Assembly: GCF_000771405.1 (NCBI RefSeq)
Contig: NZ_JDUI01000002.1
Span: 209,731 to 273,730, forward strand
DNA from: Bifidobacterium pullorum DSM 20433
GTDB lineage: Bacteria; Actinomycetota; Actinomycetes; Actinomycetales; Bifidobacteriaceae
Reading direction: 5' to 3'
DNA: 64,000 nt
The translations under genes and the position numbers were made by a program. The first letter of the stretch is position 1, and each line of letters starts with the position of its first letter. Positions 18,409 through 30,005 of this stretch are shown here, piece by piece. The notes beneath the pieces are model-generated. The model saw nothing but the letters and a program-made list of their open reading frames with translations. It was not told the DNA's origin and did not search any database.

Positions 18409-19392
18409 TCAGTTCAGTCGGATGCGCGGATCGAGCCACGCGGCGAGGATGTCGGCCAGCAGGGCGCCGGCCAGCGTGCACACGCCGCTGAACGCCGCGA
18501 TGCAGACGGCACCATTGATGTCGTTGTCCTGGATCGTGGTGACGAAGTAGCGGCCCAGACCGTTGATGGCGAACACCGTTTCGGTGATGACCGCGCCGGT
18601 GAAGATGCTGGCGATCGAGAACGCGATGTTGGTGGTGGTCGGGATCAGCGAGGTGCGCAACGCGTGCTTGCGGATCGCCTGATTGAGCGTCAGGCCCTTG
18701 GCGCGGGCGGTGCGCACATAGTCGGCGTTCATCGTGTCCAGCAGGTAGGTGCGCTGCGTCAGGTGGTAGTTGACGTAGCCGATGCATACCAACACGATCG
18801 TCGGCAGGATGATGTGCTGCAGGAAGTCCAATATGGCCAACCCTATGTTCCCGCCCTCATATGAGTGCAGACCCGTGACGTAGAAGATGCGGGTGCCGGT
18901 GGCGTTGTTGATCGCGATGGCGCCGAGCACGATGAGCAGGCCGAGGACTGCGGCCGGGGTCACCAGGAAGAGCGTGGAGACGGCGTTCAGCGCGCGGTCC
19001 TGCCACTTGTACTGGCGGATGGCGGTGTACACGCCCAGGCTCACGCCGATGATGATGGACAGCACCGTGGAGATGGCCACCAGCTGCACCGACGAGGAGA
19101 TGCGGGAGGCCACAGCCGGAGCGACCGGTTCCTGATCGGGGGAAAGACCCCAGTTCCACTCGGTGACGATGCCCTTGAGCCAGTTGAAATAACGGACGAG
19201 CACCGGGGTCTTGTCGTTGATGTTCGCCAGATCGAGCGAACGATCGATGGACGCCTCCGGCGGACGGGGGTTACGCGACATGTAGTTCGAACGCGGATCC
19301 ATGAACGCACTTGCCAGGAAGTACGTCATCGAAATGGCGACGAATAGCATGATCACGTAATTCACCAAGCGTCTGATGATGTATTTAATCAC
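18409..19392 (-). CDS. oligopeptide ABC transporter permease (DppB type)
   Basis: A 327-residue permease with about six membrane helices: first MIKYIIRRLVNYVIMLFVAISMTYF, then a large extracytoplasmic loop (residues about 30-100) and the permease core. The EAA motif TARAKGLTLNQAIRKHALRT is present. Translation starts at a GTG at 19392 with GGGAG six bases ahead. It is the first gene of the permease-permease-ATPase operon; the 319 bp in front of it are unusually AT-rich for this region and should carry the operon promoter. Confidence 0.93.
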   Translation of the reverse strand: MIKYIIRRLVNYVIMLFVAISMTYFLASAFMDPRSNYMSRNPRPPEASIDRSLDLANINDKTPVLVRYFNWLKGIVTEWNWGLSPDQEPVAPAVASRISSSVQLVAISTVLSIIIGVSLGVYTAIRQYKWQDRALNAVSTLFLVTPAAVLGLLIVLGAIAINNATGTRIFYVTGLHSYEGGNIGLAILDFLQHIILPTIVLVCIGYVNYHLTQRTYLLDTMNADYVRTARAKGLTLNQAIRKHALRTSLIPTTTNIAFSIASIFTGAVITETVFAINGLGRYFVTTIQDNDINGAVCIAAFSGVCTLAGALLADILAAWLDPRIRLN

Positions 19393-19711
19393 TTGCTACT
19401 CCCTTATCAGGATGTTCGGCCATGCAAACTCTTCAACATTCTAGTCGTCGAACCGGTGAGCCGAGCCATTTTCATTAGATGCTGTTATATCAAAAGCGCC
19501 GGAAGTTCAGACGCCGTTCATGTTCCGAAGACAACGATGGACAAGCCTATGCCGCAGAAGTTCAGGGGTTTGCGCCGGCGACACCGACGAAACGCGCCAT
19601 CATAGCAAACACGGAATCACCGATGCGGAACTTCCCATATGATGAGACGGAACGGGTTGCTGCAACGTTTAAGCGTCCACATTCCGACACGCATGCGACG
19701 TAATGTCCTCT
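19393..19711. other. 319-bp AT-richer intergenic region between xerC and the oligopeptide operon
   Basis: No gene is supported. Short open frames on the plus strand lack ribosome-binding sites and family resemblance. On the minus strand an extended -10 (TGCTATGAT; hexamer 19604-19599) could start the permease operon with a leader of about 200 bases; TATAAC and TAGAAT hexamers closer to the gene are alternatives. xerC ends at the right border without an obvious hairpin. Confidence 0.4.
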
Positions 19712-20629
19712 CTACGCGCGGGGGAAGGCCTGGCCATAGCGCTGCTTGAGCTGTTCGATCGAGACGTGGGTGTACCGCTGGGTGGTCTTCAGCGACGCAT
19801 GCCCCAGCAGCTCCTGGACCTCGCGCAGGTCGGCCCCGCCGTCGAGCAGATGGGTTGCGGCGCTGTGACGCAGCGCATGCGGACCGATGTCGGGCACGCC
19901 GGCCGCGCGCGCGGATGCGTGGACCACCTGGCGCACCACGCGCTGGTTCACCCGCCCGCCCCGCGCGCCCAGGAACACGGCCGCCCCCGATGCCTCGTTC
20001 TCCAGCACCGGCCGCCCCCGTTCCAGCCAGCGTTCCAGCGCCCGTCCGGCGGGTGCCCCGAACGGCACCACCCGCTGCTTGTTTCCCTTTCCGGTCACCT
20101 TCAGCGTGCGGTTGGCGAAGGTGATGTCGCCGCGGTCCAACGCCACCAGTTCGGCCACGCGAATCCCCGTGGCATACAGCAGTTCCAGCATCGCGTCGTC
20201 CCGCAGTCCGATGGCGTCGCGCCGCGGGTCGTCGCCGTCGGAGACCAGACGATCCGCCGTCTTATCCAGCAAGCGTTCGGTCTGGGCCTCGTTCAGAATC
20301 TCCGGCAGGTGCTCCGGGATCTTCGGCGTCATCAGCGCGGCCGCCGGGTCGGACGGAATCATCCCATGCTCATGGGCCCAGAAGAAGAACCCCCGCACCG
20401 CCACCACCCGGCGGGCCATGCTCGAACGCGCGTGGGTGCGGGACTCCCCCGCCATCCACATCCGCAGGTCATCCAGCGTGATCTCCCCCAGCTCGGCCAC
20501 GCCGCGCCGTTGCATGGCCTCCAGGCACGACCTCACGTCACGCGCGTACGCCGATCGCGTGTTCTCGCTCAGCCCCCGGTTGGCCTTCAGATAGGTCAGA
20601 TACCCATCCAGTTCGCGTTCGAACCGCAT
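19712..20629 (-). CDS. xerC: tyrosine site-specific recombinase XerC
   Basis: A 305-residue tyrosine recombinase; with XerD it resolves chromosome dimers at the dif site. The N-terminal SAM-like DNA-binding domain spans residues about 1-90. All catalytic residues are in place: Arg157 (ATGIRVAEL), Lys181 (TGKGNKQ), His251 and Arg254 (HALRHSAATH), His277 (LLGH) and the nucleophile Tyr286 (TQRYTH). The frame continues upstream, but ATG 20629 has AAAGGGG ahead and gives the usual length. A second recombinase gene at 33596 forms the probable partner; this one is assigned XerC by its more divergent N-terminus and the lack of linkage to ParA/Scp genes, which is inference. Confidence 0.9.
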   Translation of the reverse strand: MRFERELDGYLTYLKANRGLSENTRSAYARDVRSCLEAMQRRGVAELGEITLDDLRMWMAGESRTHARSSMARRVVAVRGFFFWAHEHGMIPSDPAAALMTPKIPEHLPEILNEAQTERLLDKTADRLVSDGDDPRRDAIGLRDDAMLELLYATGIRVAELVALDRGDITFANRTLKVTGKGNKQRVVPFGAPAGRALERWLERGRPVLENEASGAAVFLGARGGRVNQRVVRQVVHASARAAGVPDIGPHALRHSAATHLLDGGADLREVQELLGHASLKTTQRYTHVSIEQLKQRYGQAFPRA

Positions 20630-20759
20630 GACGGCCCCTTTCCGTTTCCGCCGTTTCGCCATCCATTCTCGCATGCGGATGCCGCAGCGCCGCGCAGGCC
20701 ACGGACCGCTGTCCGGACACCGCACGCCGCAGGGCCCACGCACGGCGTAGCATAGGGAT

Positions 20760-21011
20760 ATGCCTATACCACGTGAGATTCCGACCGGCGCACGCATCGT
20801 GGCGCGCGTGTGCGAAGGCGTCGACCCGTCCGACCACCGCATGAAGTTCCGCGACTACGTCGGCCACGTGCGCTCATGGGACGGGCACACGCTGGAGATG
20901 ACCCGCGACGCGACCGCCAACGGGTCGCGCCCCGAACAACGGGTGACCATCGACGTCGACTCGATCGTCACCATCAAGCCGGTGCCGGAGCGGCCGTCAG
21001 CCCGCCCCTGA
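20760..21011 (+). CDS. small conserved protein (possibly DUF6725)
   Basis: An 83-residue soluble protein, IPTGARIVARVCEGVDPSDHR then FRDYVGHVRSWDGHTLEMTRD and a terminal VTIDVDSIVTIKPVPERP. The alternating strands suggest a small beta-barrel with an SH3/OB-like fold. It resembles a short conserved actinobacterial/bifidobacterial family (DUF6725, recalled, not verified). A TAGCAT hexamer (20748-20753) sits six bases before the ATG, so the transcript is probably leaderless. It ends only 12 bases before the convergent tyrA gene. Function unknown. Confidence 0.75.
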   Translation: MPIPREIPTGARIVARVCEGVDPSDHRMKFRDYVGHVRSWDGHTLEMTRDATANGSRPEQRVTIDVDSIVTIKPVPERPSARP

Positions 21012-21023
21012 GGCCCGCGACCG

Positions 21024-22061
21024 TCAGCGGATATGCGACAGCTCGCGCACGACGGCGGTGTGCGGCGATCGCAGGCGGATGACGTGTTCCCCGCGGCGCG
21101 CCGATTCCATCAATACCGTCTGCCAGCCCTGTTCGGGCAGTTCCAGGACCCGTTCCGGCGCATGGATTCCACCGTGGCCCTGCTCCGCCTTGAAATTCCG
21201 GAACGGCTGGCCTTCGGCGAAGAACCGCGCCAACGCGTCCCCGTCCACCGACCCGTCCAAGGCCTCCGACACCGCAAGCAGCCGTAGGGCCACCGAACGC
21301 AGCAGCGCGGCCACGTTGGCGCCGTCCTCCTCCACCATGGCGCGGGTCCGGTCAGGATCGGTCAACGCCACCCGTGTCATATCCCGCCAGGAGCCGGCGG
21401 CCAGGGCGGCGGCGATGTCACGCTCGGGATTGGCGGCCATCTCGTTGATCAGCGCGGTCGCCACCACATGCGGCATATGGGAGATCAACGCCGCGGCACG
21501 GTCATGCGTCAGCTCGTCCACCACGATCATGCGGTTGCCGCACGCCGCGGTGATCATCCCCGCCACGGCCAGGAACCGCCGGTACGACGAGTCCGGCCGC
21601 ACGGTGACCGCCCACAGGGCGTCGTCGTACAGCGCCGGATCAGCGGCCGACCAACCGGAACGTTCGTTGCCCGCCATCGGATGCGCCCCGATATAACGGT
21701 CCCCCAGCCCGGCGGCCTCCACCTGTTCGCGCACCATGCCCTTCACGCTGCCCACATCGGTGAGGGTGGTCCGTTCATCCAGCGCATCGGCCAGCGCGGC
21801 AAGCGTCTCCGGCATCGCCCTGAGCGGGTTGCACAGCACCAGCACATCCGGCCGTTCGGCGGCGAGCGCTTCGATGGACGGCAGGCAGCGTATGCCCCGG
21901 GCTTCGGCATCCGCATACGGACGCGTCGTATGGTTCCAGGCCAGCACGTCGCATCCGGCGTCGTGGAGGCGGCAGGCCAGCGACCCTCCGATCAGCCCCA
22001 AACCGACGATGCCGATGCGCCGCGGCGCGACATTGAGCGTTTCCGTGTGCTCCCCTACCAC
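21024..22061 (-). CDS. tyrA: prephenate dehydrogenase
   Basis: A 345-residue NAD(P)-dependent dehydrogenase that converts prephenate to 4-hydroxyphenylpyruvate in tyrosine synthesis. The Rossmann motif GIVGLGLIGGSLA lies at the N-terminus; IGAHPMAGNERSGW is the family active-site block, and the all-alpha dimerisation domain follows. No chorismate mutase or ACT domain is attached. The start is a GTG at 22061 with GAAGGGA six bases before it, inside the last codons of pheA, so the two genes overlap by seven bases and are translationally coupled. The open frame extends further upstream but overlaps pheA and is not used. Confidence 0.92.
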   Translation of the reverse strand: MVGEHTETLNVAPRRIGIVGLGLIGGSLACRLHDAGCDVLAWNHTTRPYADAEARGIRCLPSIEALAAERPDVLVLCNPLRAMPETLAALADALDERTTLTDVGSVKGMVREQVEAAGLGDRYIGAHPMAGNERSGWSAADPALYDDALWAVTVRPDSSYRRFLAVAGMITAACGNRMIVVDELTHDRAAALISHMPHVVATALINEMAANPERDIAAALAAGSWRDMTRVALTDPDRTRAMVEEDGANVAALLRSVALRLLAVSEALDGSVDGDALARFFAEGQPFRNFKAEQGHGGIHAPERVLELPEQGWQTVLMESARRGEHVIRLRSPHTAVVRELSHIR

Positions 22062-23041
22062 AGCAGTTCCCTTCTCATCGCATCCATCCGGTCCGTGTCG
22101 GCGGCGTGCAGCGTCCCCTCCCCGACATGCACCCCGCCCTGCGGCAGCATCCAGGCGTCGACCGGCGGGTTCGGCCGTTCGCGGCGCGGGTAGACGGCCA
22201 GCGTCTTGACCCAGTCGCCATGGTCGACGATCTGTTCGAGCACCGCGCGGAACCGCGGCTGCCACGGGGCGGCGTCCAGCGTGACAATGAAGCTGTACGT
22301 GCCGTCATGCCCCTTGATCGGACGGGAGATGAAGCTCGTCATATTCAACCCGGCGTCGCGCACCACGTCCAGCAGGTTGGCCAGCACGCCGGGGCCGGTG
22401 CTCAGCGGGATGAACGTGACGATCGTCTCGAATTCATCCACGCCGTCCGTCCGGGCCCGTTCCAGCAGCGCGCGGGCCTCGTCGCGCGGCGCCAGCACCA
22501 GGAATTCGGTGTGCGCGCCGGAATAGTCCTGCACCGAGCTCGCCACCGTGGTCAGCCCGTACAGCGAGCCGCAGATCGACGGGCCGAGGGCCACCTGTCC
22601 GGTCTCAAGGTCACGGCAGGCGGCGGCATTCGAGGATGCGGGCACGGCGGTCAGATGGTGCTCGGCGATGAACCCCTTGCACTGGGCCAAACCGTGGGGG
22701 TGCGCACTGACCTGCGCCCCGTCGGGCTCGATCTGCGGGCCGCGGGTGAACGCGTCGAAGGCGATGTCGACCACGATGCGCGCGAAACCGACGGCGTCGT
22801 GCGAATCGATGAGCAGGTCGAGATTCGGGACCACGTACCCTTCGACATTGTTCTCCCAGGCCACCACGCCCCACGCCTCGCCGCGTTCGACGGCGGCCAT
22901 GATCGTCGGCACGTCGGACACCGCGATCAGCTGCGGGGCCTGACCGGCACCGAGGGGACCGCCGGACAGCAGCTGCGCCGCACCCGCCGCGGCCTGATGG
23001 GTGAATGATCCCTGCGGTCCCAGATAGTACAACGGTTTCAC
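22055..23041 (-). CDS. pheA: prephenate dehydratase with ACT domain
   Basis: A 328-residue enzyme converting prephenate to phenylpyruvate. The N-terminal signature LGPQGSFTHQAA, the ENNVEGYVVPNLDLL block (usual ENSIEG type), and a C-terminal ACT regulatory domain starting at STGPGVLANLLDVVRDAGLNMTSF are clear. The catalytic motif normally written TRF reads HTEFLVL here: Thr is kept but Arg is replaced by Glu. The start is a GTG at 23041 with GAGGGGGAG five bases before it; it overlaps the stop codon of the upstream gene in GTGA. With tyrA it forms an aromatic amino acid operon. Feedback control by phenylalanine is expected from the ACT domain. Confidence 0.92.
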   Translation of the reverse strand: MKPLYYLGPQGSFTHQAAAGAAQLLSGGPLGAGQAPQLIAVSDVPTIMAAVERGEAWGVVAWENNVEGYVVPNLDLLIDSHDAVGFARIVVDIAFDAFTRGPQIEPDGAQVSAHPHGLAQCKGFIAEHHLTAVPASSNAAACRDLETGQVALGPSICGSLYGLTTVASSVQDYSGAHTEFLVLAPRDEARALLERARTDGVDEFETIVTFIPLSTGPGVLANLLDVVRDAGLNMTSFISRPIKGHDGTYSFIVTLDAAPWQPRFRAVLEQIVDHGDWVKTLAVYPRRERPNPPVDAWMLPQGGVHVGEGTLHAADTDRMDAMRRELLW

Positions 23042-23571
23042 GGCCGCTCCCCCTCGCCGTCGTCGCTGCCATCGGCGGCGAACGTCTCGGCGACGTCCAC
23101 GGTCTCCGGCCCCGGAGCCAGACGATCCGGCACCATGAACCACCGTGCCGGCAGGAACAGCATGACCACCTGCAGGACGATCACGCCGTAGATCCAAATC
23201 ACGCCGGCGCGCTGGCAGAAGAATGGCACCTCGCCGCTGAATCCGATCGGAACCAGCGCATCGCCGCCCGGACCATAGCCGGTCAGCATCCATACGGCCG
23301 CCGAGGAGGCGATCAGGTGGAATCCCAGGCCCACCGCATTGCTGCGCGCACGGGCGCACCAGGTGGAGATGCCCAGAAGCAGGAACGCCAGCAGCAGGCC
23401 GTAGGGGATGTTCTGTGCCGCGCCCATGCGATGGGCCAGCGTACCGATGACGCCGACGGCAACACCCGAGGCGATGGTGATCAGGATGCGTAATGCGTAC
23501 GGCTGGCGGTGACTCCACGGCTGCAGGGCCGGATCCGACCGCCGCCGGGATGGAGTGGAGATGGAGGTCAT
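23038..23571 (-). CDS. hypothetical membrane protein heading the pheA-tyrA operon
   Basis: A 177-residue protein with four predicted membrane segments (ALRILITIASGVAVGVIGTL, YGLLLAFLLLGISTW, VGLGFHLIASSAAVWML, VIWIYGVIVLQVVMLFLPA) and an acidic cytoplasmic tail. No family is recognised. Its stop codon overlaps the pheA GTG by four bases, so it is co-translated with the phenylalanine/tyrosine genes, which hints at a linked role but proves none. The ATG at 23571 stands seven bases after a TATACT hexamer (23579-23584), so the operon message is probably leaderless. Confidence 0.75.
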   Translation of the reverse strand: MTSISTPSRRRSDPALQPWSHRQPYALRILITIASGVAVGVIGTLAHRMGAAQNIPYGLLLAFLLLGISTWCARARSNAVGLGFHLIASSAAVWMLTGYGPGGDALVPIGFSGEVPFFCQRAGVIWIYGVIVLQVVMLFLPARWFMVPDRLAPGPETVDVAETFAADGSDDGEGERP

Positions 23572-23618
23572 GCGTTCCAGTATAGGTGTGCCGCCGGTTG
23601 AATCCGGCGGCACGGTCA

Positions 23619-25550
<1,932 letters not shown>

Positions 25551-25674
25551 CAAAACCTCTCTTACCTGATTTCAGTTGCGTTCCTTCGGTACCGGACCGT
25601 TCGGCAAACCCCAGTACGTCCACACAAACCGAGCCAAGTGTAGCGGGATTGCTTGACAGCTCCGCCCCCGAGGC

Positions 25675-28476
25675 TCACTCGGTGCGCAACGCGGTGGCCG
25701 GATCCTGCCTGGCGGCCTTCTTCGAGGGGATGATGCCGCCGATCAGCGTGAGCACCACGCTCAGGACGACCAGCGCCACGGCTCCGGGCACCGGCAGCAC
25801 GCCGCTGACCTCGTTCGTGCCCATGAAGTGATGCAGGATGGCGTTGCCCGGAATGAGCAGCAGCAGCGTCACGCCCACGCCGATCAGGCCGGAGCACAGG
25901 CCGATCATGCCGGTTTCGGCGTTGAACACCGAGGAGACGTTGTGCTTCGAGGCGCCCATGGCGCGCAGGATGCCGATCTCCTTGGTGCGTTCCAGCACCG
26001 AGATGTAGGTGATGATGCCGATCATGATCGAGGAGACGACCAGGGAGACCGCCACGAACGCGATCAGCACGTAGGTGATGACGTTGACGATGGTGGTCAC
26101 CGAGCTCATCAGCGCGCCCACGTAGTCCACGTAGGTGATCTGGTCCTGTTCGGAGGCGTCGGCGTTGTACTGGTCGATGGCGTCCGAGACCCCGTCCTTG
26201 TCCTCGAAGCTGTCGCAGTAGATCCGGATCGAGCTCGGGGCGTCCCGGCTGATCACGCCGAAGGCGGAGAGGTTGTCGTCGTAATCGCCGGTGGAGACGT
26301 ACTCGTCGTAGATGTGGATGAAGGTCGCGTCATCGGCCGTGGCCAGATAGGCGTCGAGCTGCTGGGCCAGCATCTCCTCGCTGGCCGCCGCGCCGTCCGT
26401 CGCCCCCGCGGCGCCCATGTCCATGCCGGCCTGCGCCGCCTCGGTCATCAGACCGGCCGCCAGCTGCGCCTTCTGTGTCACGCCGAGGCCGGCGACGTAG
26501 AGGCGGGCGTCGGCGACCTTGGTCGCGTCATCGGAGGGAGAGAACGTCATGCCGTTGAGCACGTTCACGCCCTGGTTCGCCTGCTGGTCGGTGACCACCG
26601 GGCTGGAGGCCGTGTGGTCGATCAGATAGTCGGTCAGGGCGTGCGTGTAGCCGACCGAGCCGTCGATGTTCGCCGCGTCGGCATCCTGAACGGGACGGAC
26701 GACGCCGACGATCCTCAACGGCATCGCCGTGCCGTTGTCGACCAGCTCCGCCATCCGTTCGGCGTCGTCGCCGACATACGAGTACAGTCCGTCGTCGCCG
26801 CGCACATACTGGTCGCACGCGGGGATCAGGTACAGCTGCTGGTTCAGCACCTGGTCGTAGTCGATCCTGATCGTCTGCTCGTCGATCTTCTCGCCGTCGT
26901 CCAGCCGCTTCATCAGGTCGTCGTAGTCGGACGCCGGCAGCAGGCCCAGCTCGTACAGCGTGCTCAGCGGGATCTCGTTGTTCTGGTCGGCGACCAGCAC
27001 CACCTCGTCCCGGGCCTCGGGCCAGGCGCCGCGGACGACCTTGTAGTTGTCGGTCACCACCGGGCTGATCAGTTCGCCGTCGCCTTCGCCGGGCATGATC
27101 TCTCCGAAGGCCGAGGGCGCGGCGTTCTCATCGGTGTCGCCGGTGACCATCGACATCTGCATGGCCGTCACGTCCGACATGCTGGTCATCGACCCGCTCT
27201 TCGTGGCCATCATCGAGGACATGGAGCCGGAATCGCCGCCGAACGTCACGCCGTCGGCGTCGACCAAGGTGCCGTCCGGATCGCGGCTGACCACCGAGAA
27301 CTTGACGTCATAGGAGTAGCGGATGCCGTTGGAGCCCACGTACTGCTGGATCTCGCTGTCCGGATCGTCCAGGTACCGCTTGAACGCGGTCAGGTTGTTC
27401 TCGGCGATGCTGCTGGTCAGCGTGGAGGCCTGCGTGAAGCTGGAATCGTCGGCGTACACGGCGTCGCGGTCGTGCTCGTCGGTACGCTCGCCGTCCGCAT
27501 TGGCCGCGCTCTGCTCCAACAGGGACTGCAGATCCCAGCTCTTGGCGTCGATGGAGATCGGGTAGGCGGTCATCGTGTCCCGCTGGATGGCCGTGATGTA
27601 GTTGTTCACGCCCGTGGACACCGACAGGATCAGCGCGATGCCGATGATGCCGATTGAGCCGGCGAAGGAGGTGAGCACGGTGCGCGCCATCTTGGTCTTG
27701 AGGTTGTTGAAGCTCAGGGCCACCGCGGTGCCGAACGACATCGAGGATCGGCCCATCGTGCGGTGCACGGCCGGGGCCGATTCGGTCTCGTCGATGACGT
27801 ACGGGTCTGAATCGTCGAGGATGCGGCCGTCGCGCAGGTTGACGATGCGCGTGGCGTACTGGTCGGCGAGTTCCGGATTGTGCGTGACCATGACGACCAG
27901 ACGGTCCCGGGCCACCTCCTTGAGCAGTTCCATGATCTGCACGGAGGTGTCGGAGTCCAACGCACCGGTCGGTTCGTCGGCCAGCACGATGTCCGGATCG
28001 TTAACCAGCGCGCGGGCGATGGCCACGCGCTGCATCTGGCCGCCCGACAACTGGTTCGGCTTCTTGTGCACATGGGCGCCCAGCCCCACCTGCGCCAGGG
28101 CACGGCGGGCACGTTGCCGGCGCTGCGCCTTGGGGACGCCCGAGATGGTCAGCGCCAGCTCCACGTTGGCCAGGATGCTCTGGTGCGGGATGAGGTTGTA
28201 GCTTTGGAACACGAAGCCGATGGTGTGGTTGCGGTAGGAGTCCCAATCGCGGTCGCGGTACTGCCTGGTCGAGGTGCCGTTGATGACCAGGTCGCCGGAA
28301 TCATACCGGTCCAGGCCGCCGATGATGTTGAGCAGCGTGGTCTTGCCCGATCCCGAGGGACCGAGGATGGCCACGAACTCGTTGTCGCGCAGGTTCAGCG
28401 TGACGCCGTCCAGCGCCTTCTGTACGAAATCGCCGGTTTTGTACTGCTTGTGGATGTCCTTGATCTGCAGCACCAC
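25675..28476 (-). CDS. MacB/FtsX-like ABC transporter (ATPase fused to permease)
   Basis: A 933-residue type VII ABC protein. The N-terminal ATPase has Walker [10 protein letters not shown], signature [15 protein letters not shown], Walker [13 protein letters not shown] (residues about 1-230). A membrane helix near residue 275 is followed by a roughly 500-residue extracytoplasmic domain and a C-terminal FtsX unit of three helices, with the coupling motif [18 protein letters not shown]. Such mechanotransmission proteins drive lipoprotein, peptide or antimicrobial export and cell-wall tasks; the substrate is unknown. GTG 28476 is chosen since GGAGGAG lies six bases before it; an upstream TTG at 28503 has no such site. 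A methionine-rich stretch occurs in the external domain. Confidence 0.9.
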   Translation of the reverse strand: MVLQIKDIHKQYKTGDFVQKALDGVTLNLRDNEFVAILGPSGSGKTTLLNIIGGLDRYDSGDLVINGTSTRQYRDRDWDSYRNHTIGFVFQSYNLIPHQSILANVELALTISGVPKAQRRQRARRALAQVGLGAHVHKKPNQLSGGQMQRVAIARALVNDPDIVLADEPTGALDSDTSVQIMELLKEVARDRLVVMVTHNPELADQYATRIVNLRDGRILDDSDPYVIDETESAPAVHRTMGRSSMSFGTAVALSFNNLKTKMARTVLTSFAGSIGIIGIALILSVSTGVNNYITAIQRDTMTAYPISIDAKSWDLQSLLEQSAANADGERTDEHDRDAVYADDSSFTQASTLTSSIAENNLTAFKRYLDDPDSEIQQYVGSNGIRYSYDVKFSVVSRDPDGTLVDADGVTFGGDSGSMSSMMATKSGSMTSMSDVTAMQMSMVTGDTDENAAPSAFGEIMPGEGDGELISPVVTDNYKVVRGAWPEARDEVVLVADQNNEIPLSTLYELGLLPASDYDDLMKRLDDGEKIDEQTIRIDYDQVLNQQLYLIPACDQYVRGDDGLYSYVGDDAERMAELVDNGTAMPLRIVGVVRPVQDADAANIDGSVGYTHALTDYLIDHTASSPVVTDQQANQGVNVLNGMTFSPSDDATKVADARLYVAGLGVTQKAQLAAGLMTEAAQAGMDMGAAGATDGAAASEEMLAQQLDAYLATADDATFIHIYDEYVSTGDYDDNLSAFGVISRDAPSSIRIYCDSFEDKDGVSDAIDQYNADASEQDQITYVDYVGALMSSVTTIVNVITYVLIAFVAVSLVVSSIMIGIITYISVLERTKEIGILRAMGASKHNVSSVFNAETGMIGLCSGLIGVGVTLLLLIPGNAILHHFMGTNEVSGVLPVPGAVALVVLSVVLTLIGGIIPSKKAARQDPATALRTE

Positions 28477-28526
28477 GGTTGACTCCTCCGTTTCGGTATC
28501 CAATCTCAGGTAGGTTCGCAGCCTAC

Positions 28527-28555
28527 ACTACACCCAGAATACTGAACACCGTAAA
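28527..28555 (-). promoter_or_regulatory. predicted promoter of the MacB/FtsX-like gene
   Basis: On the minus strand TTTACG (28555-28550) and TGTAGT (28532-28527) are 17 bases apart, with the start codon about 50 bases downstream. Hexamer fit is moderate. Confidence 0.35.
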
Positions 28556-28572
28556 CTATTTTTCCGGCGGCG

Positions 28573-29934
28573 TCAGTCCTCCAGTTCGAGACCCTTGCGT
28601 TCGGGCAGGCACAACGCCGACACGCAGCCCAGCACGAACGCGATCGCGAAGATCACGAAGGCCGCCGTCTTGTTGCCCCCGGACAGCGTCAGGAACCACG
28701 GCACAAGCAGCGGCGCCACGATCGCGGCCACACGGCCCACCGCCGCCGCGGCGCCCGATGCCGCGCCGCGCAGACGCGTCGGATAGATCTCCGGCGTCAC
28801 CGCATACAGCACGCCCCACGCCCCCAGGTTCGAGGCCGACAGCAGCATGCCGAAGCCGATCACCGCGGCCACCGAGCCGGCCTGCGAGAACGCAAAGGCG
28901 GCCACGGCGGACACCGCCAGGAACACGCTCAGCGTGCGGCGGCGTCCCCAGACCTCCACCAGCCAGGCGGCGAGGAAGTAGCCGGGCAGCTGCGCCAGCG
29001 AGATGATCAGCGTATAGCCGAACGAGCTGGTCAGTGAGCCGAACTGTTCGGCCAGCAGACTCGGCATCCAGGTGAACGCGCCGTAGTAGGAGAAATTCAC
29101 GAAGAACCAGGTCAGCCAGATCGCTGCGGTGCGGGCGATATACCTGCGGCCGAACAGTTCGCGCGTCCGGATGGCCGGCAGCGGCTCGGCCTTCGGGCTG
29201 GCGACGGGGGCCACTCCGGAGGCCTGCTCGAAGTAGCGCACCGCCTGCTCGGCCTCGTCCTCACGACCCTTGGACTCCAGGAAACGCACCGATTCGGGGA
29301 TGTGGGCGCGGGTCACGATGGCGTACAGCAGCGGCAGCGCGCCGATGAGCAGCGCCCAGCGCCATCCCCAGTCGCCGGTGTTCGGGATGACGAACGCGCC
29401 GATGGCCGCCGCGATGATCCAGCCGACGGCCCAGAACGATTCCAGCAGCACCGTCATCCGCCCGCGATGCTGCGTGGGCGAGAATTCCGACACCAGCGTG
29501 GAGGCCACCGGCAGTTCGGCACCCAACCCCAGGCCGATGACGAACCGCGCGACCAGCAGAGCCATCAGCGTCCAGGAGAAGGCCATACCGGCGTTCGCCA
29601 GGCCGAAGATCACCAGTGTGGCGGTGAACACGGTCTTGCGCCCGACATGGTCGGCGATGTAGCCGCCCAAAGCCGCGCCGATGGCCATGCCGACGAATCC
29701 GATCGACAGCACCCAGGATTTCTCGGTGGCGTTCAGATTGAAATGCGGGTCGGCGGCGATGGCCGCCACGACGAACGAGACCAGCCCCACATCCATCGCG
29801 TCGAACGCCCAGCCGATGCCCGAGGCCACCAGCAGCTTGCGGTGCGCCTTGTTGAACGGCAGGCGGTCCAGCCGCTCGTTCCTGCTCAACGCGCGGCCGG
29901 CCTGCGCCGTACCCTGCGCCGTCGTATCAGTCAT
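28573..29934 (-). CDS. niaP: MFS transporter, probable niacin transporter NiaP
   Basis: A 453-residue major facilitator protein with 12 predicted helices in two six-helix halves. Signature loops: ADHVGRKTVF after helix 2, and the central cytoplasmic loop from RAHIPESVRFLESKGRED, typical of the sugar/organic-acid-like MFS branch that includes NiaP. The ATG at 29934 follows AGGAGAGGAAT. The assignment to niacin uptake rests mainly on its position directly behind an NrtR-type regulator gene on the same strand, 71 bases away, plus an NrtR-like operator upstream of both. Family membership is firm; the substrate is inferred. Confidence 0.8.
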   Translation of the reverse strand: MTDTTAQGTAQAGRALSRNERLDRLPFNKAHRKLLVASGIGWAFDAMDVGLVSFVVAAIAADPHFNLNATEKSWVLSIGFVGMAIGAALGGYIADHVGRKTVFTATLVIFGLANAGMAFSWTLMALLVARFVIGLGLGAELPVASTLVSEFSPTQHRGRMTVLLESFWAVGWIIAAAIGAFVIPNTGDWGWRWALLIGALPLLYAIVTRAHIPESVRFLESKGREDEAEQAVRYFEQASGVAPVASPKAEPLPAIRTRELFGRRYIARTAAIWLTWFFVNFSYYGAFTWMPSLLAEQFGSLTSSFGYTLIISLAQLPGYFLAAWLVEVWGRRRTLSVFLAVSAVAAFAFSQAGSVAAVIGFGMLLSASNLGAWGVLYAVTPEIYPTRLRGAASGAAAAVGRVAAIVAPLLVPWFLTLSGGNKTAAFVIFAIAFVLGCVSALCLPERKGLELED

Positions 29935-30005
29935 ATTCCTCTCCTTGAATCCATGAATCGGGCCGCCGACGGTTCGGCCTCCGGCGGCCCGTGATTCCGC
30001 CGCGG

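Noticed and set aside
19393..19703. Two short plus-strand open frames in the AT-richer gap before the oligopeptide operon
   Set aside because: No ribosome-binding site, no leaderless -10 at the right distance and no recognisable protein features.
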